Positions 34,687 through 43,741 of a DNA stretch of 64,000 bases are shown here, piece after piece; within the stretch, counting starts at the first letter, position 1, and the number at the start of each line of letters is the position of its first letter. A program made the position numbers and the translations under genes. Origin of the DNA: Bacteriovoracaceae bacterium UBA3083 (GTDB taxonomy: Bacteria > Bdellovibrionota > Bacteriovoracia > Bacteriovoracales > Bacteriovoracaceae); NCBI GenBank assembly GCA_002366565.1, contig DFBJ01000013.1, positions 847,160 through 911,159 of the forward strand, in the 5' to 3' direction. The notes beneath the pieces were generated by a model. That model had not been told where the DNA came from, ran no database searches, and saw only the letters and a list, made by a program, of their open reading frames with translations.

Positions 34687-35763
34687 ATGAATAAAAATTT
34701 CTTATCATTATTAATACTAATTTTTATTGCGGCATGTGCTTCTCACAAAGTTCCAACTAAAGTATTAAGTGAGCCAGAGTGGAAAGAGATACCACTTCAA
34801 GATAATGAAAAGAAGATTACTATTTCATCATTTAACTTCTTTAATAGTTCACTAGCTCCACAACTCGAAAACTACAATTCCCTAGGTACTATTAAAGTTG
34901 GTGGAGTGAAGCTTTTAAAAAGATATACTTCTATTTTAAAAGAGAGACTAAATAATAAGCTTCTTCTTTTAAGCACTGGAGAATTAGTTAACGAGAATCA
35001 ATCAGGTGGGATTGAAGCAATACTTAAAGACTTTGAAATAGTTGGAGTTGACGCTTTTCACCTTTCAGAAAAAGAGCTTAATACACTTCCACTTTCTAAA
35101 ATTAACAAATTCAATAATAAATTTATAAACTCTAATATTATAGACTTAAAAAAACAGTCTCCCCTATCTTCAAAGAACATAGACAACTATATGATTAAGA
35201 AAGTTAATGGAGTTAAGGTCGGAATTATGGCCGTAACAACATTTAAAAATCATGAGGCAAAAAAATATAAGTATTTAAAAGGTCTATACTTCGAAGATCC
35301 TATTTTTAGTATTTTAAAGGTTCATGACTACTTGAAGCGAAAAGGGGCCGAAATCTTTGTACTTATGTTGAAAAGCCATAAGACTTGCCCTGAAGAAAAA
35401 TGTGAATCTACTGAAGAAGAGCTTAAGAATCTTTTAAAAAGATTACCTCCGAAGAAAATTGATCTAATTGTTGGATCTGAACCAAAGCTTATAAATAAAC
35501 ATATTGATGGAATTCCATTTATTCAAAACTTAGGTGAAGGAAAGTACATCAGTAGAGTTGACCTCTTTTACAACACAAAACAGAAAAAAGTTATAACATC
35601 TAAAACTAATATTCATCCACCGATAAAACTTTGTTCACAATTCTTTAAAATTACTAATGACTGTCATATTGAAAATGATTTTTATAAAGAAGAAAAAATT
35701 AACTTAATCAAAGAGAACAATATTGAGATGAGTAGAGCACGTTTTTTAGATATTGATATCTAA
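34687..35763 (+). CDS. Lipoprotein with degenerate 5'-nucleotidase/calcineurin-like fold
   Basis: 358 residues. Lipoprotein signal MNKNFLSLLILIFIAACAS (lipobox IAAC, Cys17). The mature domain follows the layout of UshA/CpdB metallophosphoesterases: strand ITISSFNFFNSS, GTIKVGGVKLLKRYTSIL, LLLLSTGELVNENQSGG, a GVDAFHLSEKEL block, IDLIVGSEPKL, and LGEGKYISRVDLFY. But the metal ligands are changed: no DxH, GD is STGEL, and NHE/NHD is replaced by SEKEL. So it is probably a catalytically dead pseudo-enzyme, perhaps a binding protein. It starts 3 nt after the desulfurase stop and overlaps the convergent gene by 4 bp. Confidence 0.65.
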   Translation: MNKNFLSLLILIFIAACASHKVPTKVLSEPEWKEIPLQDNEKKITISSFNFFNSSLAPQLENYNSLGTIKVGGVKLLKRYTSILKERLNNKLLLLSTGELVNENQSGGIEAILKDFEIVGVDAFHLSEKELNTLPLSKINKFNNKFINSNIIDLKKQSPLSSKNIDNYMIKKVNGVKVGIMAVTTFKNHEAKKYKYLKGLYFEDPIFSILKVHDYLKRKGAEIFVLMLKSHKTCPEEKCESTEEELKNLLKRLPPKKIDLIVGSEPKLINKHIDGIPFIQNLGEGKYISRVDLFYNTKQKKVITSKTNIHPPIKLCSQFFKITNDCHIENDFYKEEKINLIKENNIEMSRARFLDIDI

Positions 35764-36662
35764 ATACAGATCAATACTCCATCTTCACCACATATAGTTC
35801 TTAAATCGTCCTGACAAAACCCTGCGGGACTATCATCAAAACATAACTCACGCATATCTCTACCACTCCAAAGAATCCCTCTAACACATGCTGGCTTTCC
35901 TTTTTGACCACACTCAACAGGTGAACATGCCTTAGAACCACCTCCACTACAATTATAATCGACAAGATAATCCCAACCATAGAGACATTCATCACAATTT
36001 GAGTTTCCAATAATCTCGCATTGATTATTCTTTCTTTCACAAAATGTAATTTCCTTTGATTCCCACTCTCCATACCAAAGAGATGTTCTTAGTCTCTTCA
36101 TTGAATCTTTTGTAATACGGACACCTTTATCTAACCGATAAGTTCCAGAAGAGGAATACTTCACAAGTTGGGACTTAATATAAGATTGGCTACGTTTTTT
36201 ATTTGGCAGAGTAATATCTAGCTTTCGAAGTTTAGTATTATATTTGTAACTTAAGCTGATACCAAAGATACCATTTCGAACAGGCTTTCCTTGGATGTGA
36301 TCAGTTGAAAACTTCACCTTAAGATTAGAAATTCCTTCAATTGAAATAACCTCTTTCTTTGTAGGAAGAGTTGGACAACTCCCATCTTTTAAAGTTGAAA
36401 CCAGTTGTAAGACTCCATTCTTTTTAGAAAGAGGAATTTTATAATTTAGACAAAAGTTCTCTGTTGTAAGTAATCTCTGCCAACTTCCAGCAGGCCTTTC
36501 TATCACTTTTCCGTTAATAAATTTGGAATTACCATTGAAATTATTTTCAAAAGTAAGTTTCACTTTTAAAATATTATCAAAGCTTTGAATTCTCTCTTCA
36601 TCTTTATAAAGAAAGTTACATGATGAGAGTATTAATAGCAGAGTAATTAGTACCTTATTCAT
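35760..36662 (-). CDS. Cys-rich surface lipoprotein, unknown
   Basis: About 300 residues from an ATG at 36662 (GAGG 7 nt upstream, inside the end of the upstream gene). MNKVLITLLLILSSC is a lipoprotein signal (Cys near residue 15). The first ~200 mature residues appear beta-rich. The last ~95 residues contain 12 Cys with spacing suggesting a disulfide-bonded EGF-like module (CDECLYGW, CSPVECGQKGKPACV). No family recognised. Overlaps the FGE-fold gene by 8 nt, so the two are cotranslated. Confidence 0.6.
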   Translation of the reverse strand: MNKVLITLLLILSSCNFLYKDEERIQSFDNILKVKLTFENNFNGNSKFINGKVIERPAGSWQRLLTTENFCLNYKIPLSKKNGVLQLVSTLKDGSCPTLPTKKEVISIEGISNLKVKFSTDHIQGKPVRNGIFGISLSYKYNTKLRKLDITLPNKKRSQSYIKSQLVKYSSSGTYRLDKGVRITKDSMKRLRTSLWYGEWESKEITFCERKNNQCEIIGNSNCDECLYGWDYLVDYNCSGGGSKACSPVECGQKGKPACVRGILWSGRDMRELCFDDSPAGFCQDDLRTICGEDGVLICI

Positions 36663-37857
36663 ACACATTCCTCATACATCTAAATCCAATCTCCAAACTT
36701 CTACCATCTACACCTATTGGCTTTTCTTTACCCCAGTCTATATTTTTATCTAAATGAGCAAGCCCATCCCAGTAGATTTTCTCTCCAAGAACATGAAAAT
36801 CACTTTCTACAGGAAAGTAAAAACTCGATGCTCTAAGGTTTCGTCGACTCTCAATATTGTTTTCATAAGCCTCAAAAGGTCCACCCATAACTTGGAAAAT
36901 TCCGCTCCAACTAGAAGACTTAGTCATATGTGTCACAAACGGAGTCACTTCAAAACAATCTTGAACATAAGACTTCTCACAATCAAATTTTGTTAATGAA
37001 AGTTCGGGATCTTTCTTTATCTTATATAAAAATGATTCCGAGTTTCTCCTAGTCCATGGATAGTCATAGCGAATCAATGTTCTTCCCGCCTTATCTGAAG
37101 ACCCAGAAGGGTAAAAACTTGCGGCCTCTACAGCTTGCGCCGTAGCGAGCTTCTTTCCTTTAAATCCACAAAAGCTCTTCATATCTTTTAACGATAGAAA
37201 TACTGAGGGCCTCTCTAAAGGAAACCTTTTCTCAATCTTTAAATTTAAAGTATCAATCCATTCATTAACTTCTCTATTCGTGACTAAAAACTTATCAATG
37301 AAGATGTTTCGATTAAAGTTATCCCATGTCCACGAGAATCTTCTCTTAGGAGAATCTTCTGTTTTATATCCATACGACTTAGGCGGAAGATAGGTATCTC
37401 TACAGATATCTTCTAAATCGAGATTAAATTTTTCGTGACCATATTGCAGTGTAACTCTAGTTGCAAAGTTTGCGATTCCCTCTTCTAGTGATTTTTGCCT
37501 AGAGACTAAAGAATAGTACTTATTTGCAGAGACACTCATTGCATTTAAATTTTTATTATTTTTTAGAAAGCAATTTAAAAAAATTGAGTTACATTGCGAA
37601 TATGAGATATCCACTTTATCTTTTAAGTTTAATTGAGGACAATACTTGTCTATATTATTCCACTCAGAGCTTGATGCTCCTTCAACCCACTTTTGAGAAA
37701 TCTTTTTTGAAGACTTAATAACTTCATCAATAACTTGAACTTCTCTATCAAGTTCTCTTATAGATTGAATTGATTTCCATCTAAAGAAGGCCATTATGAC
37801 ACCAAAAACAACGGTAATCATTAGCAGAGTGAAGAGGACGGTCTTTACTTTTTTCAT
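36655..37857 (-). CDS. Membrane-anchored FGE-sulfatase-fold (SUMF1-like) protein
   Basis: About 400 residues from an ATG at 37857. N-terminal anchor (KTVLFTLLMITVVFGVIMAFF) then a ~170-residue helical region. The C-terminal ~200 residues show the formylglycine-generating-enzyme fold: FLVTNREVNEWI, KGKKLATAQAVEAAS, the GGPFEAYENNIESRRNLRASS block, and the ending GFRCMRN. The paired catalytic Cys of true FGE (L-C-x4-Y-C type) is absent, so oxidase activity is unlikely; such folds often bind ligands. Encoded with a Cys-rich lipoprotein, suggesting an envelope complex. Confidence 0.65.
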   Translation of the reverse strand: MKKVKTVLFTLLMITVVFGVIMAFFRWKSIQSIRELDREVQVIDEVIKSSKKISQKWVEGASSSEWNNIDKYCPQLNLKDKVDISYSQCNSIFLNCFLKNNKNLNAMSVSANKYYSLVSRQKSLEEGIANFATRVTLQYGHEKFNLDLEDICRDTYLPPKSYGYKTEDSPKRRFSWTWDNFNRNIFIDKFLVTNREVNEWIDTLNLKIEKRFPLERPSVFLSLKDMKSFCGFKGKKLATAQAVEAASFYPSGSSDKAGRTLIRYDYPWTRRNSESFLYKIKKDPELSLTKFDCEKSYVQDCFEVTPFVTHMTKSSSWSGIFQVMGGPFEAYENNIESRRNLRASSFYFPVESDFHVLGEKIYWDGLAHLDKNIDWGKEKPIGVDGRSLEIGFRCMRNVYE

Positions 37858-37954
37858 ATAACCTTTTTTACAGGACTTAAATACCATATGGCCTTATAAT
37901 TATATAGAGGCTTTTATAGTAAATAAAGGTCAGAATTAGATTGATGGGGGACCA

Positions 37955-40147
37955 ATGGATTGGTTAGAAGAAGCAAATCAAAAAGATTCACATAGTGAAG
38001 TTCATTCATTTAAAGACTACATGGATATCTTCCATAAACTTCCTATAAGAGAAACAAGACCTACCTATAAGTATTTATTAGATATGGTTCATAGTTTCGG
38101 ACAAGACGAAGAAGGAAATTATAAAGTCTTTCAACACAAGTATCCTGACTCTCCTCCTGTTTACGGTCAAAAGAAAACTCAAAAGGCCCTTATTGAAAAC
38201 TTAGAGAACTTTGAAAAAGAAGGTGTTAATAATAAATTCATTCTTCTTGTTGGTCCAAATGGATCATCTAAATCAAGTCTAGTTAGACAGTTTATGAAAG
38301 GTGCTGAATCATATTCAAAGAAAGATGAAGGAACTCTATATTCTTTTAGCTGGATTTTTCCAATAGATAACTACATTAAAGGAAATTTAGGTTTTTCTTC
38401 AGATAGAACAAATCGTGACTTGAATACATATGCATACTTAGAAGATAAAGACATTTCTGCAATCTTAGGAAGTGAGCTAAAAGATCATCCTCTACTACTT
38501 ATCCCCAAAGAGTATAGACAGGAAATTCTAAATGACTCTCTTGCTAAAGATCCAGAGCATCTTGAGCTTGTTAAGAAGTCATATATATACAAGAGTGATC
38601 TCTCAAAAAGAAATAGAATGATCTATGATGCCCTACTAAAGAACTACAAAGGGAAGCATACTGAAGTCCTTAAACATATCAGAGTTGAAAGAATTGTAAT
38701 CTCTAAAAGATACTCTTCAAGTGCGGTAACGATCGAGCCTCAACTTCATGTGGATGCAAAGCTTCAACAAATTACAATGGATAAGAGACTTGCAAGTCTT
38801 CCACCTTCTCTACAAAGCTTAAACCTCTTCTCAATGCAAGGTGAAGTTGTTTTAGCGAATAGAGGGATATTAGAGTACTCAGATCTACTTAAAAGACCTT
38901 TAGATACATACAAGTATCTATTAATGACTATGGAAACTGGAAGTATTAATCTTCAAGGAATTCTAACTCAACTTGATATCTTCTTTGTTGGAACAAGCAA
39001 TGAAATACATTTAGCTGCTTTCAAACAACATCCTGACTTCAATTCATTTAAAGGAAGAATAAACTTTATAAAGGTTCCTTATCTTCTTAACTATAAAGAT
39101 GAAATGAATATCTATAAAGAGCAGGTAGAAGGATTAAAAGGCAACTCAGTATTTGAGCCCCATGCCCTTGAGGCCATTTGCTTGTTTGCAGTAATGACTA
39201 GGCTTAGATCAAGCCAAACAAAGCATTTTGAGAACTCTAAGCTGTCTAAAATTGCAACTTCACTCTCCCCTCTAGAGAAGGCCAAGCTCTATGCAACTGA
39301 GGAGCTACCAGAGAGCCTTGATTCTGAAGAGAGACAAATCTTAAAACTTGGAAGAGGCGACATTCAAACAGAGTTTGAAAATGAAAACCTCTACGAAGGA
39401 AAGTTTGGGATTTCACCTAGAGACTTAAAGAATATTCTCTATAAAATTACTTCAAACCACGACACAATAACTTTCGTTGAAGTAATCGACTATCTTTACA
39501 AACTGATACAAAAGAAGAACAGCTATGACTTTTTAAATATGACTCCTCAGGGAGACTACCATCACCCAGCAAGATTCATTGTCTTAATTAAAGAAGATGC
39601 GCTTAATAAATTTGATCGTGAGTTTAGAGAGAGTCTTGGTCTTATAGATGACCGCTCATATGAAGACTACTTAAAGAGATATATTGAAAATATTAACTCT
39701 CTAATTAAAGACGAAAGAATAAAGAATCTTATTACTGGAAAGTATGAAGATGCAGATGAATACTTTATCAAAGAGTTTGAACAAAGTATTAACCTAAAAG
39801 AAGCACCAGAATCATTTAGATCTCACTTAATTTCTAAACTGGGTGCTTGGTATTTAGATAATCCTGGAAAGCAAATTGTTTATAATACTGTTTTTCCAGA
39901 TATTGTAGAAAGGCTGCAGGAATCATTTAGAGTTGAACAAAAGAAAGTTATTGTAGAGATATCTAAACACCTAGTATTTTTTGAAAAAGAAATTGCGAGT
40001 ACTGAAGAAGAAGATGCTAAAACTCCTCTATCAGAAGAGCATCGTCATCAAATACAACAGGTTCTAGATAACCTCATGAATAATTATAAATATTCACAAA
40101 ATGGAGCACTTGCGCTAATAAAGTTTATCATTAAGGAACGTTATTAA
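37955..40147 (+). CDS. prkA: PrkA-family serine protein kinase (AAA+)
   Basis: 730 residues, somewhat longer than usual PrkA (~640). N-terminal segment DYMDIFHKLPIRETRP, then Walker A LLVGPNGSSKSSLVRQFMKG (about 110-128), ASLPPSLQSL and GTSNEIHLAAFK (sensor region), and the PrkA-family C-terminal segment. In Enterobacteria PrkA (YeaG) acts with YeaH and SpoVR in stress and stationary phase. No yeaH or spoVR is adjacent here. The glycine loop reads GPNGSSKSS where PrkA usually has GPVGGGKSS. Alone in its transcription unit apart from the synthase following at 14 nt. Confidence 0.88.
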   Translation: MDWLEEANQKDSHSEVHSFKDYMDIFHKLPIRETRPTYKYLLDMVHSFGQDEEGNYKVFQHKYPDSPPVYGQKKTQKALIENLENFEKEGVNNKFILLVGPNGSSKSSLVRQFMKGAESYSKKDEGTLYSFSWIFPIDNYIKGNLGFSSDRTNRDLNTYAYLEDKDISAILGSELKDHPLLLIPKEYRQEILNDSLAKDPEHLELVKKSYIYKSDLSKRNRMIYDALLKNYKGKHTEVLKHIRVERIVISKRYSSSAVTIEPQLHVDAKLQQITMDKRLASLPPSLQSLNLFSMQGEVVLANRGILEYSDLLKRPLDTYKYLLMTMETGSINLQGILTQLDIFFVGTSNEIHLAAFKQHPDFNSFKGRINFIKVPYLLNYKDEMNIYKEQVEGLKGNSVFEPHALEAICLFAVMTRLRSSQTKHFENSKLSKIATSLSPLEKAKLYATEELPESLDSEERQILKLGRGDIQTEFENENLYEGKFGISPRDLKNILYKITSNHDTITFVEVIDYLYKLIQKKNSYDFLNMTPQGDYHHPARFIVLIKEDALNKFDREFRESLGLIDDRSYEDYLKRYIENINSLIKDERIKNLITGKYEDADEYFIKEFEQSINLKEAPESFRSHLISKLGAWYLDNPGKQIVYNTVFPDIVERLQESFRVEQKKVIVEISKHLVFFEKEIASTEEEDAKTPLSEEHRHQIQQVLDNLMNNYKYSQNGALALIKFIIKERY

Positions 40148-40160
40148 CTTTAGGCCATAA

Positions 40161-41237
40161 ATGCCAATTATTGATAAAACATTTGAAAGCAATAAGTACA
40201 CTGCCGTCTACCTCGTTGAAGAGGAACACGACGGCATGCGCCTAGATCAATACCTTCAGACCTATCTAGCGAGTTGGTCTAGAGAGCAAGTAAAGAAGAA
40301 GATCTCTCAAGGTGATATCACAATAAAAGATCGCCCTGGAAAACATAGAGCATCTACAAAAATTTATACCCGAGATATTATTACTCTCATTACACATAAG
40401 ACTGAACATGAAGATGAGTATTGGAATGGCGAACTGTTAGAACTGCAAACAGAACCAGAAATTCTATTTGAAGATGAAGACCTCATAATAATTTCTAAAC
40501 CACCTTACATGTCTACCCATCCTACAGGAAAACACCTCTTTAACTGTGCGACAGTTTTCTTTGAATCTATGTATAAAAAGACATGTCACTCTATCCACAG
40601 ATTAGACAGAGAGACATCTGGTGCTTTAATGCTTGCAAAGAATCCTAAGTGCGCGCAAATTATGACAGAGGGATTTGAAAAAGACCTAGTTAGAAAGTGC
40701 TACTTCTTCATTGCCTATAATAGAGATTGGAATAATGAATACTCATTTGAGGATAATCACCGCCTAGGAGCGAGTGAAGAGGGATTAAAAAGGGTTTACA
40801 TCAACCACTTCCCTAAAGATTCAACTGATGGAAAAAGTGCCAGAACCCTATTTGAAGTCGTTCATGTTGAAGGTGACTATGTCCTAGGTCTTGCATTTCC
40901 AATTACAGGACGGCAGCATCAAATTAGAGTTCACGCAATGATCAACGGTCTCCCACTAGTAGGAGATAAACTCTATCTTGGTAACTTTAAAATGTTTCAA
41001 AGGTTTAAAGATAATATTGCCACGAAAGAAGATCATGACTTAATGGAGATCAGTAGACATGCACTTCACGCGATTGCTCTAAGAGCTCCTTATAAAGGTG
41101 AAGAGAAAATATTCTCATCGACTATTCCAAATGACTTACAGAAATGGATCAAATCAAAGATGACTATAGATCTAGGCGATCTTCAAGAGAAACTAGAATC
41201 TAAAATTCAAGACTACTTCAATAAAGATAAGAGATGA
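40161..41237 (+). CDS. RluA-family 23S rRNA pseudouridine synthase-like protein
   Basis: 358 residues. Isomerises uridine to pseudouridine in rRNA. An N-terminal S4-like domain (RLDQYLQTYLASWSREQVKKKI) is followed by the catalytic IHRLDRETSGALML with the catalytic Asp, and ITGRQHQIRVHAMINGLPLVGDKLY, the RluA signature. Which uridine is targeted cannot be told. 14 nt after prkA. Its 3' end overlaps the convergent HAD gene by 25 bp. Confidence 0.9.
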   Translation: MPIIDKTFESNKYTAVYLVEEEHDGMRLDQYLQTYLASWSREQVKKKISQGDITIKDRPGKHRASTKIYTRDIITLITHKTEHEDEYWNGELLELQTEPEILFEDEDLIIISKPPYMSTHPTGKHLFNCATVFFESMYKKTCHSIHRLDRETSGALMLAKNPKCAQIMTEGFEKDLVRKCYFFIAYNRDWNNEYSFEDNHRLGASEEGLKRVYINHFPKDSTDGKSARTLFEVVHVEGDYVLGLAFPITGRQHQIRVHAMINGLPLVGDKLYLGNFKMFQRFKDNIATKEDHDLMEISRHALHAIALRAPYKGEEKIFSSTIPNDLQKWIKSKMTIDLGDLQEKLESKIQDYFNKDKR

Positions 41238-41947
41238 TTATATACACCATCAGGACCATCATTCTCTTCACCAGTTAAGATAATCGGTGGTCTATACTCA
41301 AGCTTACTAAGAACATCTTTAATACTTGAGACTCCTACAGAGTTCTCAAAATATCTAAACATAGACTCATCATTAAGAGAGTCTCCGAAGTAAATACACT
41401 CATCTAATGAAACTTCTGAAAGGAATTTTTCGTGGAAAATCTTTACGGCATTATACTTTGAGACATTTCCACTCCAAAAGTTCAAATGCACATTTGAAGT
41501 AGAAAAATTTATATTATCTTTCTCAAGGAATTTCTTCACACTCTTAAATAAATCAATATCTAAAAGAAGGTCACTAAGCTCAATGGCCCTATCAGTTAAT
41601 CTTCCAAAAGAGTCTGCACTTAAAGAGATATTTGAAAACTTTTTTAATAATCCCTTTGTGGAAACTTCAAGATGTTTAATATTTTTTCTTTCAACAAATG
41701 GTTCATCTATTGGATTACCATTTTCATCTCTTCTTACGAGCACACCCCCACCCTCTGCAATAACAAAGTCTAATGCGCTAAAGTGAGTAATTAAAAAGTG
41801 GGCCCATGATAGAGACCTTCCAGTCACAATAACAATTGGAACGGAATGAGCTTTTGAATAATCTAATATATCAAAGAAGCGCGGAGTAAACTCCGTGCCT
41901 TTTGTAAGTGTTCCATCAAAATCTGAGAATATTATTTTTGGGATCAT
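41213..41947 (-). CDS. HAD-superfamily phosphatase (type IIB-like)
   Basis: 244 residues. HAD motifs: motif I FSDFDGTLTKG, motif II VIVTGRS, and motif IV YFGDSLNDESMF. The cap domain between motifs II and III and the size suggest the Cof/MPGP-type IIB phosphatases acting on small phosphorylated metabolites. The substrate is unknown. A strong GC-rich hairpin lies upstream at 41952-41970. Convergent and overlapping with the pseudouridine synthase gene. Confidence 0.8.
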   Translation of the reverse strand: MIPKIIFSDFDGTLTKGTEFTPRFFDILDYSKAHSVPIVIVTGRSLSWAHFLITHFSALDFVIAEGGGVLVRRDENGNPIDEPFVERKNIKHLEVSTKGLLKKFSNISLSADSFGRLTDRAIELSDLLLDIDLFKSVKKFLEKDNINFSTSNVHLNFWSGNVSKYNAVKIFHEKFLSEVSLDECIYFGDSLNDESMFRYFENSVGVSSIKDVLSKLEYRPPIILTGEENDGPDGVYNHLLSLLK

Positions 41948-41951
41948 AATA

Positions 41952-41970
41952 AGGGCCCTCGCTGGGCCCT
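41952..41970 (-). terminator. GC-rich hairpin between envelope protein and HAD genes
   Basis: AGGGCCC (41952-41958) / GGGCCCT (41964-41970) with a TCGCT loop. It lies 6 nt past the minus-strand envelope-protein stop; the minus-side T tract is weak (TTATTAT), so it may end or stabilise that message. Confidence 0.6.
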
Positions 41971-41976
41971 GGCTAA

Positions 41977-42591
41977 TTATTGAATAGGGTAAGAAAGACC
42001 TACAAGAATTGAAGTAAATGAATCCTTCAATCCAAGTTGAATTTCAGCACTTGCTTGTAAGTGCTTGTATTCTTCAACAGGAACATTTCCGTTAATACCT
42101 AGGTTCGCGCTTATTGTTGACTCATAAGTCTTTGAGTCTCCATCAAGAGAAAGCCCTAGAGGCATTGAGAAGTATGGATAAGCTTCTTTTCCCCAGAAAC
42201 TAAATCCTTTTGAGATAGTTGGAGCTAAAGATAGCTTAGTTCTACTTACTTCAAACTCTTTTGCCATTTCAAAAGTTGTTTTAACTGAAACCTTTGGCTG
42301 CTTATAGTAATCTGGATAAATTTCATAATCTACACCAGTAAAGAATCTATTTGTCATCTCACCACCTGAGATACCTAGACCTGCATCAAAAACCATTTTT
42401 TTAGCAATTTTTTGAGAGTATCTAACCTGAGCACCGATTCCACCACCTGATGAAGTCACACCAAGAACTTCAGATGAAATAAGCTTCTTCCCCGTCATCA
42501 TTGGGTAAGATGAAACACCAGTCCCTAAGGCCCATGCGTTTGTAGTTAATAATGTACCGACAGCAATTGAAATAAGTTTTATTTTCTTCAT
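41977..42591 (-). CDS. Small outer-membrane/exported beta-rich protein
   Basis: 204 residues from an ATG at 42591 with GGAG 4 nt upstream. Signal peptide MKKIKLISIAVGTLLTTNAWA. The rest has repeated 10-12-residue amphipathic strands (KMVFDAGLGISGGEMTN, VSVKTTFEMAKEFEVSRTKLSLAPTIS) and ends in LVGLSYPIQ, consistent with an 8-stranded outer-membrane barrel or similar. No family name. Monocistronic, next to the tRNA-His gene on the other strand. Confidence 0.6.
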   Translation of the reverse strand: MKKIKLISIAVGTLLTTNAWALGTGVSSYPMMTGKKLISSEVLGVTSSGGGIGAQVRYSQKIAKKMVFDAGLGISGGEMTNRFFTGVDYEIYPDYYKQPKVSVKTTFEMAKEFEVSRTKLSLAPTISKGFSFWGKEAYPYFSMPLGLSLDGDSKTYESTISANLGINGNVPVEEYKHLQASAEIQLGLKDSFTSILVGLSYPIQ

Positions 42592-42717
42592 GTTTCTCCA
42601 TCCTTGAGAATAATGATTTATGTGAATTGTTGATAAATATTGTAACGTCATTTCTGTGCTTGAGTCAAAATTGACCACATGCAAAATTGTTTTTTTTTCA
42701 TCATATTGACTCAGATA

Positions 42718-42746
42718 TTGACTACAGGTGATAAAACCACTATAAA
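42718..42746 (+). promoter_or_regulatory. Sigma70-type promoter of tRNA-His
   Basis: -35 TTGACT (42718-42723), a spacer of exactly 17 bp, then -10 TATAAA (42741-42746). The start is expected near 42753, about 15 nt before the tRNA. Confidence 0.75.
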
Positions 42747-42767
42747 TATCAACTCAAGATATCAATG

Positions 42768-42843
42768 GTGGCCGTAGTTCAGTTGGTAGAGCGCCAGATT
42801 GTGATTCTGGTTGTCGTGGGTTCGAGCCCCATCGGCCACCCCA
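42768..42843 (+). tRNA. tRNA-His (GTG anticodon)
   Basis: 76-nt cloverleaf. Acceptor GTGGCCG pairs with CGGCCAC, the D-loop has AGTTGGTAGA, the anticodon GTG is at 42801-42803, and the T arm is GTGGGTTCGAGCCCCAT. The encoded CCA is at 42841-42843. G at 42767 can act as the extra G-1 that identifies tRNA-His, opposite C73. Single gene with its own promoter and terminator. Confidence 0.97.
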
Positions 42844-42895
42844 TTGATCTTGATACATTCACGAAAGTGATAATCTCTTCGGAGTGACTCATATT

Positions 42896-42931
42896 AAGCC
42901 TCGTTCACAACCCGTTCGAGGCTTTTTTTTT
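42896..42931 (+). terminator. Rho-independent terminator of tRNA-His
   Basis: 8-bp stem AAGCCTCG (42896-42903) / CGAGGCTT (42917-42924) followed by nine T (42923-42931). Between it and the tRNA are two short hairpins with GAAA (42859-42870) and TTCG (42875-42884) loops. Confidence 0.9.
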
Positions 42932-42959
42932 GCCCTAAACCATCGCAATAACATTCTTT

Positions 42960-43739
42960 CTATAAATTTAGATGATTAATAATTAGATTAGTAACTTCTT
43001 GGTACTCAAGATTTGTAGTATCAATTTTTGTTCCGCGCTCATATATGAACACATCATTTATATTCGTAGGTCCAAAGAGGCAGATAACATTTTTCTTCAG
43101 AGCAATTCCAATATGGGCGCCCAGACTATCAAGAGTTATCAACGTATCAAGAGAGTCGATCCAGTTAATGTACTCATTTAAATCATCAAAGCCTTCCTGC
43201 CACTTCACACCAGTAAAGGAGAGAAGATTCTTCTCAAGATTTTTCCAAAAGCTTTGTGGTAGCTTTTTTTGAGGGAACTTATCTCCAACCTTCCAATTTA
43301 AACCAACTCCTTGACCACGAGACCTACTCTTCCTAAAAGCATATAGATCTTGATTCCATTCAATACCAAGAAAAAGACATAACTTTTCCTGGTAAGAAAG
43401 CCTATCTAGACGAGAAATTTCTTCTAATGAAAAAAAGTTATCAAGGCGTATCCCTTCTTTCTCTAAACTAAGTAGCTCTTTCTTTTTTTCTAAATTTATA
43501 ACTCGATCATACTTTTTAATATCAACGGTCTCCCACTGATCCCACATCACTAACTTAACACCAGTACCTAAAAACAAGTCTTTCGCCTTAGTGTCAGTAA
43601 CCCAAGTAATATTATAATCTTTAAAATAATTTATTAAAAATGTAGATCTTAAGACATCACCAAGAGAGCATATCTCAGAGTCTTTTAACTCAGAGAATGT
43701 TTCACTATGACCTGTTTTAATGATTAGAAGTTCGGGCAT
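42960..43739 (-). CDS. Glycosyltransferase family 9 (heptosyltransferase-like)
   Basis: 259 residues, shorter than typical GT9 (~330). N-terminal LLIIKTGHSETF and SLGDVLRST are the family start, LITLDSLGAHIGIALKKNVICLFGPTN the donor-binding block. GT9 enzymes add heptose to lipopolysaccharide cores or other sugars to surface glycans. The divergent radical SAM gene starts 2 bp away, and no standard ribosome site precedes either start. The pair may modify the same glycan (inference). Confidence 0.8.
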   Translation of the reverse strand: MPELLIIKTGHSETFSELKDSEICSLGDVLRSTFLINYFKDYNITWVTDTKAKDLFLGTGVKLVMWDQWETVDIKKYDRVINLEKKKELLSLEKEGIRLDNFFSLEEISRLDRLSYQEKLCLFLGIEWNQDLYAFRKSRSRGQGVGLNWKVGDKFPQKKLPQSFWKNLEKNLLSFTGVKWQEGFDDLNEYINWIDSLDTLITLDSLGAHIGIALKKNVICLFGPTNINDVFIYERGTKIDTTNLEYQEVTNLIINHLNL

Positions 43740-43741
43740 TA

